Shown here one piece after another: positions 11,790 through 23,631 of a stretch of DNA of 64,000 nt; positions within the stretch are counted from its first letter, which is position 1; each line of letters opens with the position of its first letter. The DNA is from Adiantum capillus-veneris (taxonomy: Eukaryota > Streptophyta > Polypodiopsida > Polypodiales > Pteridaceae), in assembly GCA_014529385.2 (NCBI GenBank), contig CM043963.1, forward strand, positions 101,040,912-101,104,911. The letters are read 5' to 3'. Both the position numbers and the translations under genes were made by a program. A model generated the notes under the pieces. The model was not told the origin of the DNA. It worked only from the letters and a program-made list of their open reading frames with translations, and did not search any database.

Positions 11790-11882
11790 AGTTTAAAAGG
11801 TGCCATGTGCCAGTTCGGAAGCCCTGACTTCCAATCACCTCTAGGCTATATTCTACTACTGTGTTGTGTGTGTGTGTGTCTC

Positions 11883-11943
<61 letters not shown>

Positions 11944-12012
11944 TCGCAAATTGCGCCAATGCGCATATTATAGAGCAAGAGCCAAAGGGAGGAAAAGCTG
12001 TGTGTGCATTGT

Positions 12013-12057
<45 letters not shown>

Positions 12058-12058
12058 G
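11643..12058. repeat. Cluster of four GA/AG arrays, each led by a CA or TG array
   Basis: (CA)n(GA)n at 11,643-11,693; (TG)n(AG)n at 11,741-11,788; (TG)n(AG)n at 11,863-11,939, with TCTCTG interrupting the TG part; and (TG)n(GA)n at 12,009-12,057. All open frames here are repeat translations. Confidence 0.95.
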
Positions 12059-12568
12059 TCTGGGTCGTTTTGGATGTAGCGGTCGCTTCGAGTCACGTTA
12101 AAAGCTCAAATAATAATAAAGGGGAGTCAAGCGCTAGACTAAGTGAACTAGGTCCTAGGATTGGCATTCTCTATAAGAATAACGGCTGGTTCTACACCTA
12201 GAAGACTCTCTTTCTTTTTGTCTCATATCCCCCCTATAAGGTATGTTTCGCAAAATGCCCACGGTTTTGCTTTGTTGACCTTCAATGTTTTTAGAAGGAT
12301 CTCTTGTGCAGTTTGAACACGGCCTAAGTGCCCGTAGTCAAGGTGGTTGAATAGCCAAGCAGTCCACACACAAAGCCGAGAAGGATAAGTTAAAACTGGA
12401 AGAAAACTGAACAACAAATAGACGTTGGCAGCATGGCTAGATTCTAGAGCTTCTACATGGAATGTTTTGAGATCAACGCGTGCCCGCTTTTGAAGCTGCA
12501 AACTTACACGAACAAGCTCTCTTCCAAGCTGATGAGGCCGCCTGTTGTGTGCGAGTCCTGAAAAACTA
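12059..12568. other. Gene-free stretch between microsatellite cluster and minisatellite
   Basis: A 92-codon minus-strand open frame (12,501-12,223) shows no recognised motif; I do not treat it as a gene. Confidence 0.45.
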
Positions 12569-13195
12569 ACTCATAGTTTTTGGCAAATGAGCTAATGTCC
12601 CATCTGAGGTACTTCCCTGCTCACTATGGTTGTCTCCGCAGTCTGAACCACCCCTTAAGTCTAGAGAGGCAAAGTTTCTCCTAGACAACATATGAGTTCT
12701 AAAAAAAGCTGGTAACCTGGACAAGACTCAAAGTTTTTCGCAAATGAGCTAATGCCCCATCTGAGGTACTTCCTTGCTCACTACGGTTGTCTCCGTATTC
12801 TGAACCACCCCTTAAGTCTAGAGAGGCAAAGTTTCTCCTAGAAAACATATGAGTTCTAAAAAAAGCTGGCAACCTAGACAAGACTCAAAGTTTTTGGCAA
12901 ATGAGTTAATGCCCCATCTGAGGTACTTCCCTGCTCGCTACGGTTGTCTCTGCGGTCTGAACCACCCCTTCAGTCTAGAGAGACAAAGTTTCTCCTAGAC
13001 AACATATGAGTTCTAAGAAAAGCCTAGACAAGACTCAAAGTTTTTGGCAAATGAGCTAATGCCCCATCTGAGGTACTTCATGCTCACTATGGTTGTCTCC
13101 GCAGTCTGAACCACCCCTTAAGTCTAGAGAGGCAAAGTTTCTCCTAGACAACATATGAGTTCTAAAAAAAGCTGGTAACTTGGACAAGACCGTTA
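12569..13195. repeat. 157-bp minisatellite, four copies
   Basis: The word GGCAAATGAGCTAATG (with variants) starts each copy. The shared internal word CAAATGAG falls at 12,584, 12,741, 12,898 and 13,048, giving periods of 157, 157 and 150 bp. Each copy continues with CCCATCTGAGGTACTTCC, GTTGTCTCCGCAGTCTGAACC and ACATATGAGTTCTAA. The fourth copy is followed by unrelated sequence at about 13,190. Confidence 0.92.
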
Positions 13196-15930
13196 TGTGG
13201 AGAAAATGCAACCACGTCTTTGTGCTGAAGCGTTCCAATGCACCTTTCACGGCCCATTTTAGATTGCCACCTTCACTATGTAGGAAAAATGGGCCCATTT
13301 CATACTGCCACCATCACTTTGCAGGAAAAGTGAGCCTTTTCCATCCAATTTCCATATACCCAATGAGGTTGGGTAGTGGTTAATTTGCATTGGTGTTATT
13401 TTATTAGGCTTCATACGCTCTCCCTCTCTCTTTACTAAGTTGTTGCCTATTAGAGTTGCATGTTTACTCACTGACTAGATTTCTCTTGTACACCATATGG
13501 ATAGCATAAACATATTAAAATAGGTCTTCTTGTGATGGTCGCTGATGAGTGGATCATGGGTAATGTGGGCTACTATTCAACAACACTCATGGCTCATTGG
13601 TCCCATTAAAAAAAAAGGCTCATGGTGTTTGGTATTCTATAGCTCAACTTAGTCCTTTTTACTCCCCCTAGTCACATACACATCACATGCTTGATCACGT
13701 GACTGAATTGTGGATTCAATTCGAACCAATAAGGGAAGAGAAGACATAAATAGTGAAAGCGGGGATTGCGGTGTCATCACACCAAATTTCAATCGCGAGA
13801 GAGGGGCCCCAATTAAAAGAAAGATAACCCAAGTTACACGGAGTGGGATCTTTATGTTTTTATGCGTGTCTGTATGTGGCATAGCGGTGTATTGGTCCTT
13901 ATAGAGTGGGAGACTAACAACTTGCCATAAACACTCATCTCTTTTGGTGTGTGACAATGAAAATATTTTTTCACTTGGGAGATGCCAAATTACAAAAATG
14001 GCAAACATGAGGCTACGCTAGTCTATTGGATGGGAAAGAACCCTTAACAATATGCACCACTTACTATCAATTAATGTGAGACTATGGTGTTTGAACCCTG
14101 TCTCTCCTCCCTGGGGCGTCCACTAGGAAATATGTAAAATAGCACGTACTAACAAAATAAGAGATTTATAATTAGGTACATTTACATCAAAGGTTTTTTT
14201 ATTTTGAAAAAGTGAAAATTTTCATACATAAGGGATAAATTTTTTTTACAAAAATGCATACATAAGGGGTACATATAATACTTGAAAATATACAGGTAAG
14301 GGATTGTTTATATCCCTCTTGTTCGCACGTGCTATATGCAATTTTTATATACTGAACTCCTTGGGTCTCCTCTCAACCTTTTGCTCTTTTATAGGCAACC
14401 TTTGAGCTCGGTTCAGACTCACCCCTGGCCTCTAGACCCTTGGCCTAACATTACTTCTCCCTTGGAGAAGTGTTTTTGTTTTTTTAAAATAAGTGATTTT
14501 TTATTTAAAAAAACACTAATGTTTTCTGAAGTGGTATCTTTTTCAGGTCTATCTTTTCACTCGACTAATGCTTGACGATGTACATGATGACAAGTACATA
14601 AATCATGATAGTCGATAAAGTGCTCAGCTTAATGCGATTGAATTGAAGATTCAATGAAATCAACCAAAATCTATTGATCAATAACATTGTCGTGACTTTT
14701 GATTAATTAAAGAAGTAAGATATACATTTGACTTTTGCATGTAAAACTTTGAATGATTGCAATCTTCTTTGGTACCTTAGTTTGTTAATTGGTCCTTTCA
14801 TTCAAGAGCATCAGATAGTGGCTTCATGAATCCTAATTTCTAAAACAACTTTTAGAGGCAAGTGAGGGAAGAAGATATGCAACTATATGATTAACACACT
14901 TACATTGCTTTCTAAAGAAAGCCTTAGAGGCAAGTGAGGAAGGAAGATATGCATACAGTTAACTGTATTATTACTGCAATTACTTGACGTACCTCACCAT
15001 GTGAAGCTTTGATTTTTTTTCCTTTCTAAAACAAGTCTTAAAGCACAGGAGAATGAGGCAGACATTCAAAATCTTAATATTTTCTGGTAATAATAAGACT
15101 AGTATGATTGCACTCTTCTTTTACATTTTAAGTTTTCAACAGGTCCTTTCATTTCATGTTTAGATAGGTACATGATTTGATTTTTTATTAAAGTATAAGT
15201 GTTTTGAGTGCCATATCTTCACTTTGTTTTAATGTTTTCAACGTTGTAAATAGATCCCTTCAGCCATCCTTTTTTGAATGATAACTTGAGCGATGGGACC
15301 TATGATAGGATTTAATGCTCATCGATCCCTCCATTGTACAAAGATGAAAATTTCACGAGTCTGCTATTAGAAGGGTTTGTTTAAAAATTGTCCTTCTGTC
15401 TCAAAGGGGAATAAAATAGGGTCCATGTCAATGGAAGGGGAGTACATTAAGATATTTTTCTAATCTAGGAAGTATGACATGCTATAACATTGGAAATGAG
15501 AAAGTCCTCTAGTGAAGAATGTTTTTTGGCTTGCTCAAGAAAGGCCTTAGTATTGGGCTGGATTGGGCGTTTTTTTGTGGATGATGTCCACGTGGACGGC
15601 TAAAATTTAGGGCACGTTTTTAGAGCCTTTGCAAGAGAGGACGAAAGGTGGGCAGGATAGTCGACAGAGTTGGTATGCGGTATTGTGGAGAAGACTTGCA
15701 TTGTGGAGAAGGCTTGTGAGATATAGACGCGAGGCTGCGAGCGACTCTCTCTCTCTCTCTACGCATTCTTGCTAAATTTTGCATGGCGTGCCGTGTTGTC
15801 TAGGGAGTCCCAAGCGGCAAGATTGCGTAGAAAGGATGGTGACACTGTGTGACAGGGCTTAGAAAAGGAGACGTCTAGGAATTCGACTGCCGTGTCTGTC
15901 ATCCACAAAACGGGTTCAATTGTCCGAGGA
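13196..15930. other. Gene-free stretch with short degenerate tandem repeats
   Basis: No gene is supported. Three related blocks with the core TTAGAGGCAAGTGAGGAAGAAG (variants) lie at 14,838-14,880, 14,909-14,952 and more weakly 15,023-15,070. A short CT tract is at 15,743-15,760. Confidence 0.5.
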
Positions 15931-15932
15931 GT

Positions 15933-16175
15933 CTATGTTTGAGTGAAATTGGCACACTGCATATTGGAAGGGTCTTTGGCAATGAATAGCCTTCGGTTCT
16001 GATTCTCATACTTTCGGTAGCATTCATATCGCATCTGACACGATGTACAAGCAGTCCAAAATGTAAAGAACTTCTCCACTTCATGAGATGCTGTGTATCT
16101 TAACTTCCTCCTCAGATGGGAAGTTTGAGTTTCTTGACAAGTGTGTAATTGATAAGTTTTTGGGTTCTTAGTCAT
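15933..16175 (-). pseudogene. Fragment resembling the zinc-ribbon region of DUF3444 J-domain proteins
   Basis: The minus-strand frame contains FWTACTSCQMRYE followed by CYRKYENQN. Plant DnaJ/DUF3444 proteins carry FWTxCPxCxxxYEY-x-R-x-Y-x-N followed by a second CPxC pair. The first CxxC is kept (CTSC) but the second pair is not seen, and no J domain or DUF3444 region lies next to it. It is best read as a gene fragment, perhaps captured by a transposon or left from a decayed gene. Confidence 0.4.
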
Positions 16176-16302
16176 CTACCTTGCCCTCCAATAAATCCAT
16201 TCAGTTAATGAGTATTTATTTATAGTTGTGCTCACAATCGTAGCTTTTGATTTGTATGCTCGTACGAACTTATGACTTTGTTTTTAGAATTCTCGATTGC
16301 CT

Positions 16303-16329
16303 GAGAGAGAGAGAGAGAGAGAGAGAGAG
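16303..16329. repeat. (GA)n microsatellite
   Basis: Uninterrupted GA dinucleotides. Confidence 0.93.
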
Positions 16330-17900
16330 GCCATGGTACCAAGACAGTGGCAGACGTACAAAATTCCTTTCCTTGTTTATTTCAAGAGGAAATTTCAAAA
16401 CATTAGCCTACTTTTTCAAATTTCTACACTATTTTTTGTCTATTCCAGCATTTCTCCTTTTTCCCGTGCCCTCAATTGGCATTTATTAAATTCAAAATGA
16501 CACAATATTGCATTGAGACACAATACTCCCAAAAACTGGAGAGGTCGGACAGAGACCTACTCCACCATCCAATCCAATGGATGCACTCGCCTGTGTGTGC
16601 GCGTGTGTGTGTGAGAGAAAGAGATCTTCTGAGATGATTTAGACTTTTCTTAATTTTGCCAAGAGGAAATGCTAAAAAAGTAGGCTTCCTTTTCGGCTTT
16701 CCACACTATTTTTCTCAATTTCTGGGTAGGATTTCTCCCTTTCCTCTTGCAAGTTGACGGTAGTGCTCGAAAAAAACTTTTTTCCAAAAACTTGGCAAAC
16801 CTACATATGTGAAACGACAAAAGTAAATTGACAAAATTTGAAGGGTTTTACACCGAATTACACTAATTTTTTCAAAATTCTGTAGGTTTTTTCACCTTCA
16901 AAATATAAAATTTAGAGTTAAATTTCAAAATTTGTAGGTGGGACTACACTGAACCTAGGTTTTTTTCGAGCACAACTTGACGACATTTTCGAAATTGAAA
17001 CTGGCACGACATTAAGATGAGACACAATTTTCCACTGACACTGGTTGCAGGTGCTCGTCGATTCACAAAGGCACTTAGACCTCATTTACCCTTGCATCGA
17101 AAATGTTCGTATTTTTCAAAATTCCTTCCTTCCCAATGGTCGAGAAAAATCGTTTTTTCAAGCGCGCAAATTTTAGGCGGAAATTCTCCTTTTCCCCTTG
17201 CATTTGATCGGCATTTTCATAATTCACACCGGTTCAAGACTAATGCCAAGGAGAGGGAAACATTCCACTCCGAATAGAAGAAGAAAACGTGTAAAAGCCC
17301 AGAAATTAACTTGATTTTCAAAAATTTCCTCTTAGCAAATCCAAGGGAAGGAATATGTTTGGAAAAGCGCTTTTCCCCAAAAACTGTCATGCCCTCAATC
17401 GGCTTTTTTAAAAATTGAAATTGGCACACTGTCCAGATGGGAAAACTTCCGCTCCAAAATAGAGAAAAATAGTGTATAGACCAAAAAATTAACTTGATTC
17501 TCTAAAATTTCCTCTTGACAAATCCAAGGAAAGGAATTTTGTATGTTTGAAAAAATTCTTTTTTCCAAACACTATTGTGCCCTCGACCGACATTTTTGAG
17601 ATTGAAACCAACACGCTATTAAGACGAGACACAATTTACCACGAGCACTGATTTTCGGAAATCCTTTTCCCTCCAAGTGCTCGAGAACAATCATTTCCTC
17701 GAGCATGCAAATTTCTTTTCATTAAGTTTGCTAAGAGGAAATTTTAGGCTCGTCCATTCGCTGTTTCTATGATGTTCAACGCATGAGCATGGTGGGGACC
17801 CTAGACCACCAACACACACTTGTCCACTAGTTCATTAATCCCTTTGAATCTGATGTTCTCTTGCATGTGTTTAAATGTGTCAAATCCATTAAATAGATCT
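16330..17900. repeat. Region of degenerate repeated blocks
   Basis: A block CGACATTTT-GA-ATTGAAAC...CACG-CATTAAGA-GAGACACAATTT-CCAC occurs at about 16,980-17,035 and 17,588-17,642, with weaker relatives near 17,209 and 17,400. AAATTTCCTCTT-CAAATCCAAGG-AAGGAAT blocks alternate with them (17,325 and 17,510). No coding region is supported. Confidence 0.55.
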
Positions 17901-17907
17901 GATAGAA

Positions 17908-18005
17908 GGTTACATTTAAGACTTAGTCAACGTTGAGAAAGAGAAGGGAGATAGTAGGTTACATTTAAGACTTAGTCAACTTTGAGAAAGAGAAAGGAGG
18001 TTGTA
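17908..18005. repeat. 49-bp tandem duplication
   Basis: Two copies of GGTTACATTTAAGACTTAGTCAAC-TTGAGAAAGAGAA, period 49 bp, with a few substitutions. Confidence 0.9.
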
Positions 18006-18206
18006 GTATATAAGTGACTGCTTCAAAAATTAGTTCAAAAAAATCCCTCTCCCAGCTTATTGATCCTAAGATCCTTGTGACTGTGTGAAGTATTGTTTCT
18101 ATGAACTTATTTATCCTTTAGCTAAAGGATGTTCTTTACCCTTTGCTTCTTTTAAACACATCAAGTAATAATTGTGTGGACATTATTTACCATCCTCTCT
18201 TAATAT

Positions 18207-20089
18207 GACTGCCTCTTCCTCCTCGTGAAATCCACTCGATGGAAATTACGATGGCTACGATGACAACATTGAACTTATGTGCGATGAATCTAGTGATGTT
18301 CGCTCGATGGAGTTTGAAAATGGTGACTCAATAGCTTGCTAGCTTATAGAAAATGCTTGATGTACGCTTGGCAATAATGTAATTTTCCTTTCTTTTTTTA
18401 TAAAGTTACACAAGATAGTGCACCGTGATACAACTGTATCATTCTTGGGACCTGATAGTGGCCTCATTCTTAATCATGTGTCTCCACTCCGCACAAGGAG
18501 CACTTCGAGCCTGCCTAAGGTTGATATTTCTTCTTCTCTTGGCATTGGGTCCAAATCCCTCAAGCATGTGGATCAAACTAGTGCAATAGCACGTACACTT
18601 TTCAAGATGTGCGAGGCGACAACGGAACTAAGTAAGGCTTGCTTGCACCGCATAGATATTCTACTGTAGTACCCAACCCTTACGAGTTTTGTTTTTTGTT
18701 ATGGCAACCAAACCTTTTCTGGGGGACCACTGCGTGCAGCTGCAAAAAAAAGAGAGCGTTGTGGAGGGTGCCAAACTAGATGGATATATTGCTACTGAGT
18801 GTTACCATGAGAATGTAATTCCCGCTGGTTCATCTTCTCTTGTGCCTTATATTCCCACTAAGATCCCTCTATTGCACATTGTTGACATCACTGAAACTTG
18901 CCCTCGTTTCGCATTCGAGGGGTGCATACTTAACTGATATGGAACCTACAAACAAAGCCCAGAAGTCACTAATTGTATGCGTTACCTTAAGGCAGACCTA
19001 GTTGACCCACTCAACACTGACACCATCACTTGTGCTGTTAGCGATCAATTTATTGAGCAATTCATTGACAATCTTACTGTAGGAGACTTTGTCCACATTG
19101 AGAATGTAACTGTAAAAAAAAACTAAGTCAGATGGTTTCACATCTCCTTATGTATTATTCTTCAACGCTTCCACGGTTGTAGAAAAGATAAAGCATTTTG
19201 AAGTCAACCTTAGTTTCTACCCAGAGAGCAAAGTGCGTGATTTTTTGGATGAGGCACAGTCCTTGCATGCACAAGGCACCCGTACACACTTTGGAACTGT
19301 AGCTTTTGTTGTTATACAGGGCCATGCTAGCACTTCAAAAGTCGATCGTTCCCAAGGTGATCTTGTTGTTGCAGATGGGCCAGCAGCTGAGGATTGTGCC
19401 ACTGTAAGGCTTACTTATCTTCGCCCTTCTATAGAATTGCAGCTTTCTAATATTTTTCCTCTCTTGCCATCACAGCTTAGCTTCGTGAATGCACGCAGAG
19501 ACGATTACCACACTATTTTTTGTGCTCTTGAGACCGATGTGCATCCTATGTTTGTTTCACAAAACATAGGTTCATTCACAGGTCGGAGCAATACACTCTC
19601 AGTCTTGGATATTACTATCCTAGCACACGTCAAAAGTTCTCGTCTCAAGTATCGTTTAGAGGAAGCATATAAGGTCCATATTCTTGATGTTGGTCATAAT
19701 CAAGAAGTAAGTATTGATCTTGCTTTTCCTTTTTCACCATAATAACTCAAGAAAGCTCTAACTCATTAAGTGCCTATACATAGGTGACTAGCACACTGCA
19801 CTTTGTGAATGTGAACTCAATTTTGGTGGAACGTTTTTGTGGTCAATGCAAATCTACTAAGATTCATCACCAACAAGAGGCAGACTTTTGCTCTTTTTGC
19901 TCAAAATCTACAACTATTGTTTTGGTGCCCAGGCTTGAAGGAAAGATTTTGGCCAACAAAGCTTCCCCAATTGATGTTTCCTTAGCGGGTGACATAGTCG
20001 ACAAAGTATTGCATCTTGACAAAAACTTTGTTGACTTATATGCTTCTGATGTGCTGGATGCACGTGAGCTACTAGCCTCCCTTGTCTGA
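18207..20089 (+). pseudogene. Helentron RPA-like / zinc-ribbon protein region
   Basis: Several plus-strand frames (18,418-18,669; 18,689-18,937; 19,233-19,742; 19,784-20,089) appear to be one decayed or intron-split gene. The last contains FCGQC...FCSFC (about 19,835-19,905), a CxxC...CxxC zinc ribbon like that of the RPA70 C-terminal domain that Helitrons carry. The 19,233-19,742 part has a beta-rich OB-like look (NTLSVLDITILAHVKSS), but this is only suggestive. RPA-like proteins would bind single-stranded DNA during rolling-circle transposition. Position just upstream of RepHel supports the reading. Confidence 0.45.
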
Positions 20090-20245
20090 ACTGACAAATT
20101 CATCATCAACAAGTTAGGCCTCATCACATCTTTTTTCGAAGAGACAAAGTAGCGCTCCTCTAAAACATTGAAGCTCCATCACCTCCACACAGAAAAACAC
20201 TCTTTGTATTATATTACTTTCATCCATTGCTCATTTTGTAAATTC

Positions 20246-20248
<3 letters not shown>

Positions 20249-20288
<40 letters not shown>
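20249..20288. repeat. (CT)n microsatellite
   Basis: Uninterrupted CT dinucleotides within the Helentron-like region, between the zinc-ribbon block and the next ORF. Confidence 0.95.
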
Positions 20289-20291
<3 letters not shown>

Positions 20292-20359
20292 GTGTGCGTG
20301 TTTCATTTACTTGTCTTCCTTCCACCCCATAGCCCAAGGGGGGCAAAAAATGCACGTAC

Positions 20360-21016
20360 ATGGGTTCCTCAACCAACCATAATGCATCTTTTGAACAACT
20401 CATTCAGAATGATATTGATAGTGCTTTCCTTGCTAATCACCCATGGAATAATAATGTTTTCCTCATGCTCAATAAAATAATAAATTCGCGCTTGTCATTA
20501 CAAAAAATCACCAACATCATGATAGACGTAGTGAGAGTATCATTGGAGCAAACACCAATGATCACACCTTCTCTAGCGCATTTGGCTTCTAGTAGACATG
20601 ATTCCTCCATTTTGACCCAAGTATTAAATAGCCATACATCATCTATTGGTATTGCACTTGATATTATCCATGTGTTCTCCTTTAGATTTAGTATTGCACG
20701 TGATGTCCATATTTATGGTGTGCCAATAACTTCACCCAAAAACACAACATTCAATAGCGGAGCCAATCCAACTACATTGCACAAAATCATCATTGTTGAT
20801 AGAAGTGGTTACCTATTGTTTTACTTGGGGGGCAACCGATGCTCACACAAACACAAGCATCGTACTTGGAACAAAAATGAGACGGAATCATTGAAAGCTT
20901 TGCTTCTCCAGCAACCGAATGAACTCCCTGTCTCCATCGCGAAGCAATTTGCTTGCTTGGGTGATAGAACCATCCTAGAAATAGGTGCAATAACATCAAA
21001 AATAAAAAAAACTTAA
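20360..21016 (+). CDS. Unknown ORF within the Helentron-like element
   Basis: An open frame of 218 residues starting MGSSTNHNASFEQL. I do not recognise the N-terminal part. Near its end, ETESLKALLLQQPNELPVSIAKQF is Leu-rich and followed by a Lys-rich tail (SKIKKT). It lies in the same direction as, and directly upstream of, the DUF6570-like/Rep frames and could be the N-terminal part of the RepHel protein separated by mutations, or a distinct accessory protein. No catalytic motif is visible. Confidence 0.45.
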   Translation: MGSSTNHNASFEQLIQNDIDSAFLANHPWNNNVFLMLNKIINSRLSLQKITNIMIDVVRVSLEQTPMITPSLAHLASSRHDSSILTQVLNSHTSSIGIALDIIHVFSFRFSIARDVHIYGVPITSPKNTTFNSGANPTTLHKIIIVDRSGYLLFYLGGNRCSHKHKHRTWNKNETESLKALLLQQPNELPVSIAKQFACLGDRTILEIGAITSKIKKT

Positions 21017-21109
21017 AAAAAAATTACACCCCATAGCTCCCTTCAACATAAACATTGAACAAGCCTCCCCACCAAAAAAAGCTATACAACAGTAGAGAGA
21101 AACTACGAG

Positions 21110-22209
21110 CGATGTTCCTATATATCAATGTTATAAATGTGGACATTTAATGTTTTTTTTGCAATTAGCTCGAAAAGGGCGTAGGTCGGCACTTGGGAGG
21201 TCTAGAAACAATGAGATACACAAAAACTATGTTTGCACTTCATGTGGCCGTAAAAGGCAAGAACATGGTGCATTGCTCACCTAATTGAATTCCATAGGAT
21301 TTAACCTCCCCTTGGCTACAATAGAGAAGCTAAATCATTTAGAAAGGCACCTTGTAAGTCCTAGGCTACCTTTCGCCAAAATTAGGGAGCTTACATACTA
21401 TGGTCAATTTGTTTTGCGAGGTAGCGTTGTTAATGTTTTGGCATCCTTGGGGAAAACACAAAATATTGCGAAGGTTTATTCATGATGAAGCCTTGACACT
21501 AGTGGGTATTAAGTGTCATCTACAGTACAATCATTGCTACCTTTCCGGGGTTGTTCGACCATTGCTTACAATGAAATCCACTACTCAACTATTGCAAACA
21601 TCTTTATACAAGAATGAAAAAATTACTCTGAACAGCGAGTGGCTAAGCCATTTCCATAGTCTTCATTGTCCTTTGCCTGATGATTTTGCTGACAACAATC
21701 AACCATCAGAAGAAGATGATCTAGCTACAGATGTCATGCTCCATGGAATTGAGTCATCACAACAAGTAGTGGATCACAACGACAAAATCTTCTTTATAGC
21801 TCCTGCCGAGGAAAATAGTCCTTTGAGTATTTTCAAAGATGTATACTATGAAGAACTTAGTTTCTCTACTATTTTCTATGGTAAGCTCCATAAATACCAT
21901 ACACTTGCCAAGCATAAATATCAACATGTGGTTCAATGGGATCTTATGCACAATGATAGAAGGTTCTCACTAAATTTAGAGAATCTTTTTTTCAAAACAG
22001 TCAAAGTAATGACTCAAAAAATCATGGGGTCCATTTGGATCCGTATGCGCAAAGGCAAGCTAAACCACAATACACTAGTGGCCGCAAAAGTTTTTGGAGA
22101 TACTAACATTGAGAAGGTCTTGTCTTCCCAACTTGGATATCGTGACTTTGAGGCATTGCGAACATCACCTGACTATAAGAAAAAACTAAAAAGAACGCCT
22201 TTGCTATGA
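21110..22209 (+). pseudogene. RepHel N-terminal region: zinc ribbon, DUF6570-like segment
   Basis: A CYKCGHL (about 21,127) and CTSCGRKR (about 21,237) pair precedes LPLATIEKLNHLERHLVSPR and LPFAKIRELTYYGQ, the pattern of DUF6570 that precedes the Helitron Rep domain. After a frameshift near 21,475 the next frame continues with HLQYNHCYLSGVVRPL and an acidic linker, then the start of the Helitron-like N domain (HKYQHVVQWDLMHNDRRFS). In-frame stops lie between the zinc ribbon and DUF6570 parts. Confidence 0.6.
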
Positions 22210-23206
22210 TTAGAGAACTTGGATCACCAACATTCTTCATTACATTTTCTGCAGCTGAGAAACGTTGGAAGCCTTTGATTAGACCACTTACTCAGCTCAA
22301 CCTCATCATGCGTGTAAGCACACAAACAGAACTGTCATATATACGAGATTTGGTGCGAGCCGACCCTGTAACAACAGTCCGCTTTTACTTGAATCGGTTT
22401 AACGTGATGAAGAAATTGCTAGCCAAGGATATAACCATATTAGGAAAACTCAAAGATTACTTTTTTGTAACCGAGTTTCAGAGCCAAGGTAGCCAGCATG
22501 ATCATGGGCTACTATGGATAGAAAATGCTCTTATCTATGGGAAAGATCCCAACAAAGATGTTGTGGATTTCATTGATAAGTACATAACAACTAACTACAT
22601 GCTTCTTCCAGTAGATTTACAAGAAATTCAAACAAACAAGCATAGGAAGCCTTGCTTCAAAAAACGCAAGGGATGTCGCTTTGACTTTCCTCACTACCCG
22701 ATGCCTTTCACTATGATTTTAGAACCCTACGTCCTCCACATAGCAATATCCAATACAAAAGAAAGAAACACAAACAAATCAAAGATAATCTACTACTACT
22801 AGATTATAAAGAAAATATTACATTCGAATAGTGGCTCCTATCTATGGACCTTCGATTTGAGGATTACATCAAAGCTATATCATCCACAATCTCATGCCCA
22901 ACACTTTTGTTGAAAAGAAATATCAAAGATATTTACACTAATAATTTCAATGCAACCATTTCAAAGCTATGGGATGCAAATTTAGATATACAATACATTT
23001 TAAATGCACATGGAGCACCTACCTATTGCACCTCATATATAACAAAATTTGATAACACACTCATCAAAGCAATCAAAGAACAATTTGACTCTTGCATTGA
23101 AAACAATGCAACTACATTTGATAGACTTCGAAAACACAATACTAAACACATAGCAAATAAGCTCACAACAAGCCGTATATATTGCACTTTCCCTACCTCT
23201 CTATAG
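22206..23206 (+). pseudogene. Helentron Rep (HUH endonuclease) domain
   Basis: The frame starting AMIRELGSPTFFITFSAAE is the conserved Helitron_like_N entry. It overlaps the previous frame by 4 bp, showing a frameshift inside what should be one domain. The HUH motif is QHDHGLLWI (His-Asp-His codons at 22,497-22,505). The catalytic-Tyr helix is FIDKYITTNY, followed by a conserved Cys/Phe block (RKPCFKKRKGCRFDFP). A stop at 22,801 is followed by a second frame (22,844-23,206) with CPTLLLKRNIKDIYTNNFNA and IQYILNAHGAPTYCTSYITK, also typical of the Rep-to-helicase region. The protein would nick and join DNA at element ends. Confidence 0.75.
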
Positions 23207-23631
23207 CACAACTCGAGAATTTATGTTCATAAACACAAACCCTCCCCACGAGAGAACAATGCTTCTCAAGTGAAAACACCTTCTGCAAAACATAGACCGG
23301 ATTAGCACAGAAATATTTTACGAGACAAGCATAGACAAATACTATACACGTCGTGCCCAACTCAATGCTATATCATTGGCAGAATTTGCCTCCACATACA
23401 ATAAAACAAGAACACATATAAAAGACGTACCAAACAAAAAATTGTACGATATGTCAAATATAATGCCACAAAGAATCCAGATAATTATTATAAAGAACAA
23501 TGTCTTCTATTTCTACCATGGATAAATATGAAACTCAACATCTAACATATGGACTCACATGGAAAGATATATACAATTGAAATAAACCTATCATTGATAC
23601 AAATGAATCTAAATATAACAAAACCACAATA

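Noticed and set aside
12004..13195. CRISPR-like array from the four regularly spaced 157-bp units
   Set aside because: The whole unit is repeated, with no unique spacers, and the genome is eukaryotic; it is a minisatellite.
12699..13298. Minus-strand ORFs with RLPAFFRTHM and NFASLDLRGGS repeats
   Set aside because: They are translations of the 157-bp minisatellite in which the period is not a multiple of three, so no single repeat protein results.
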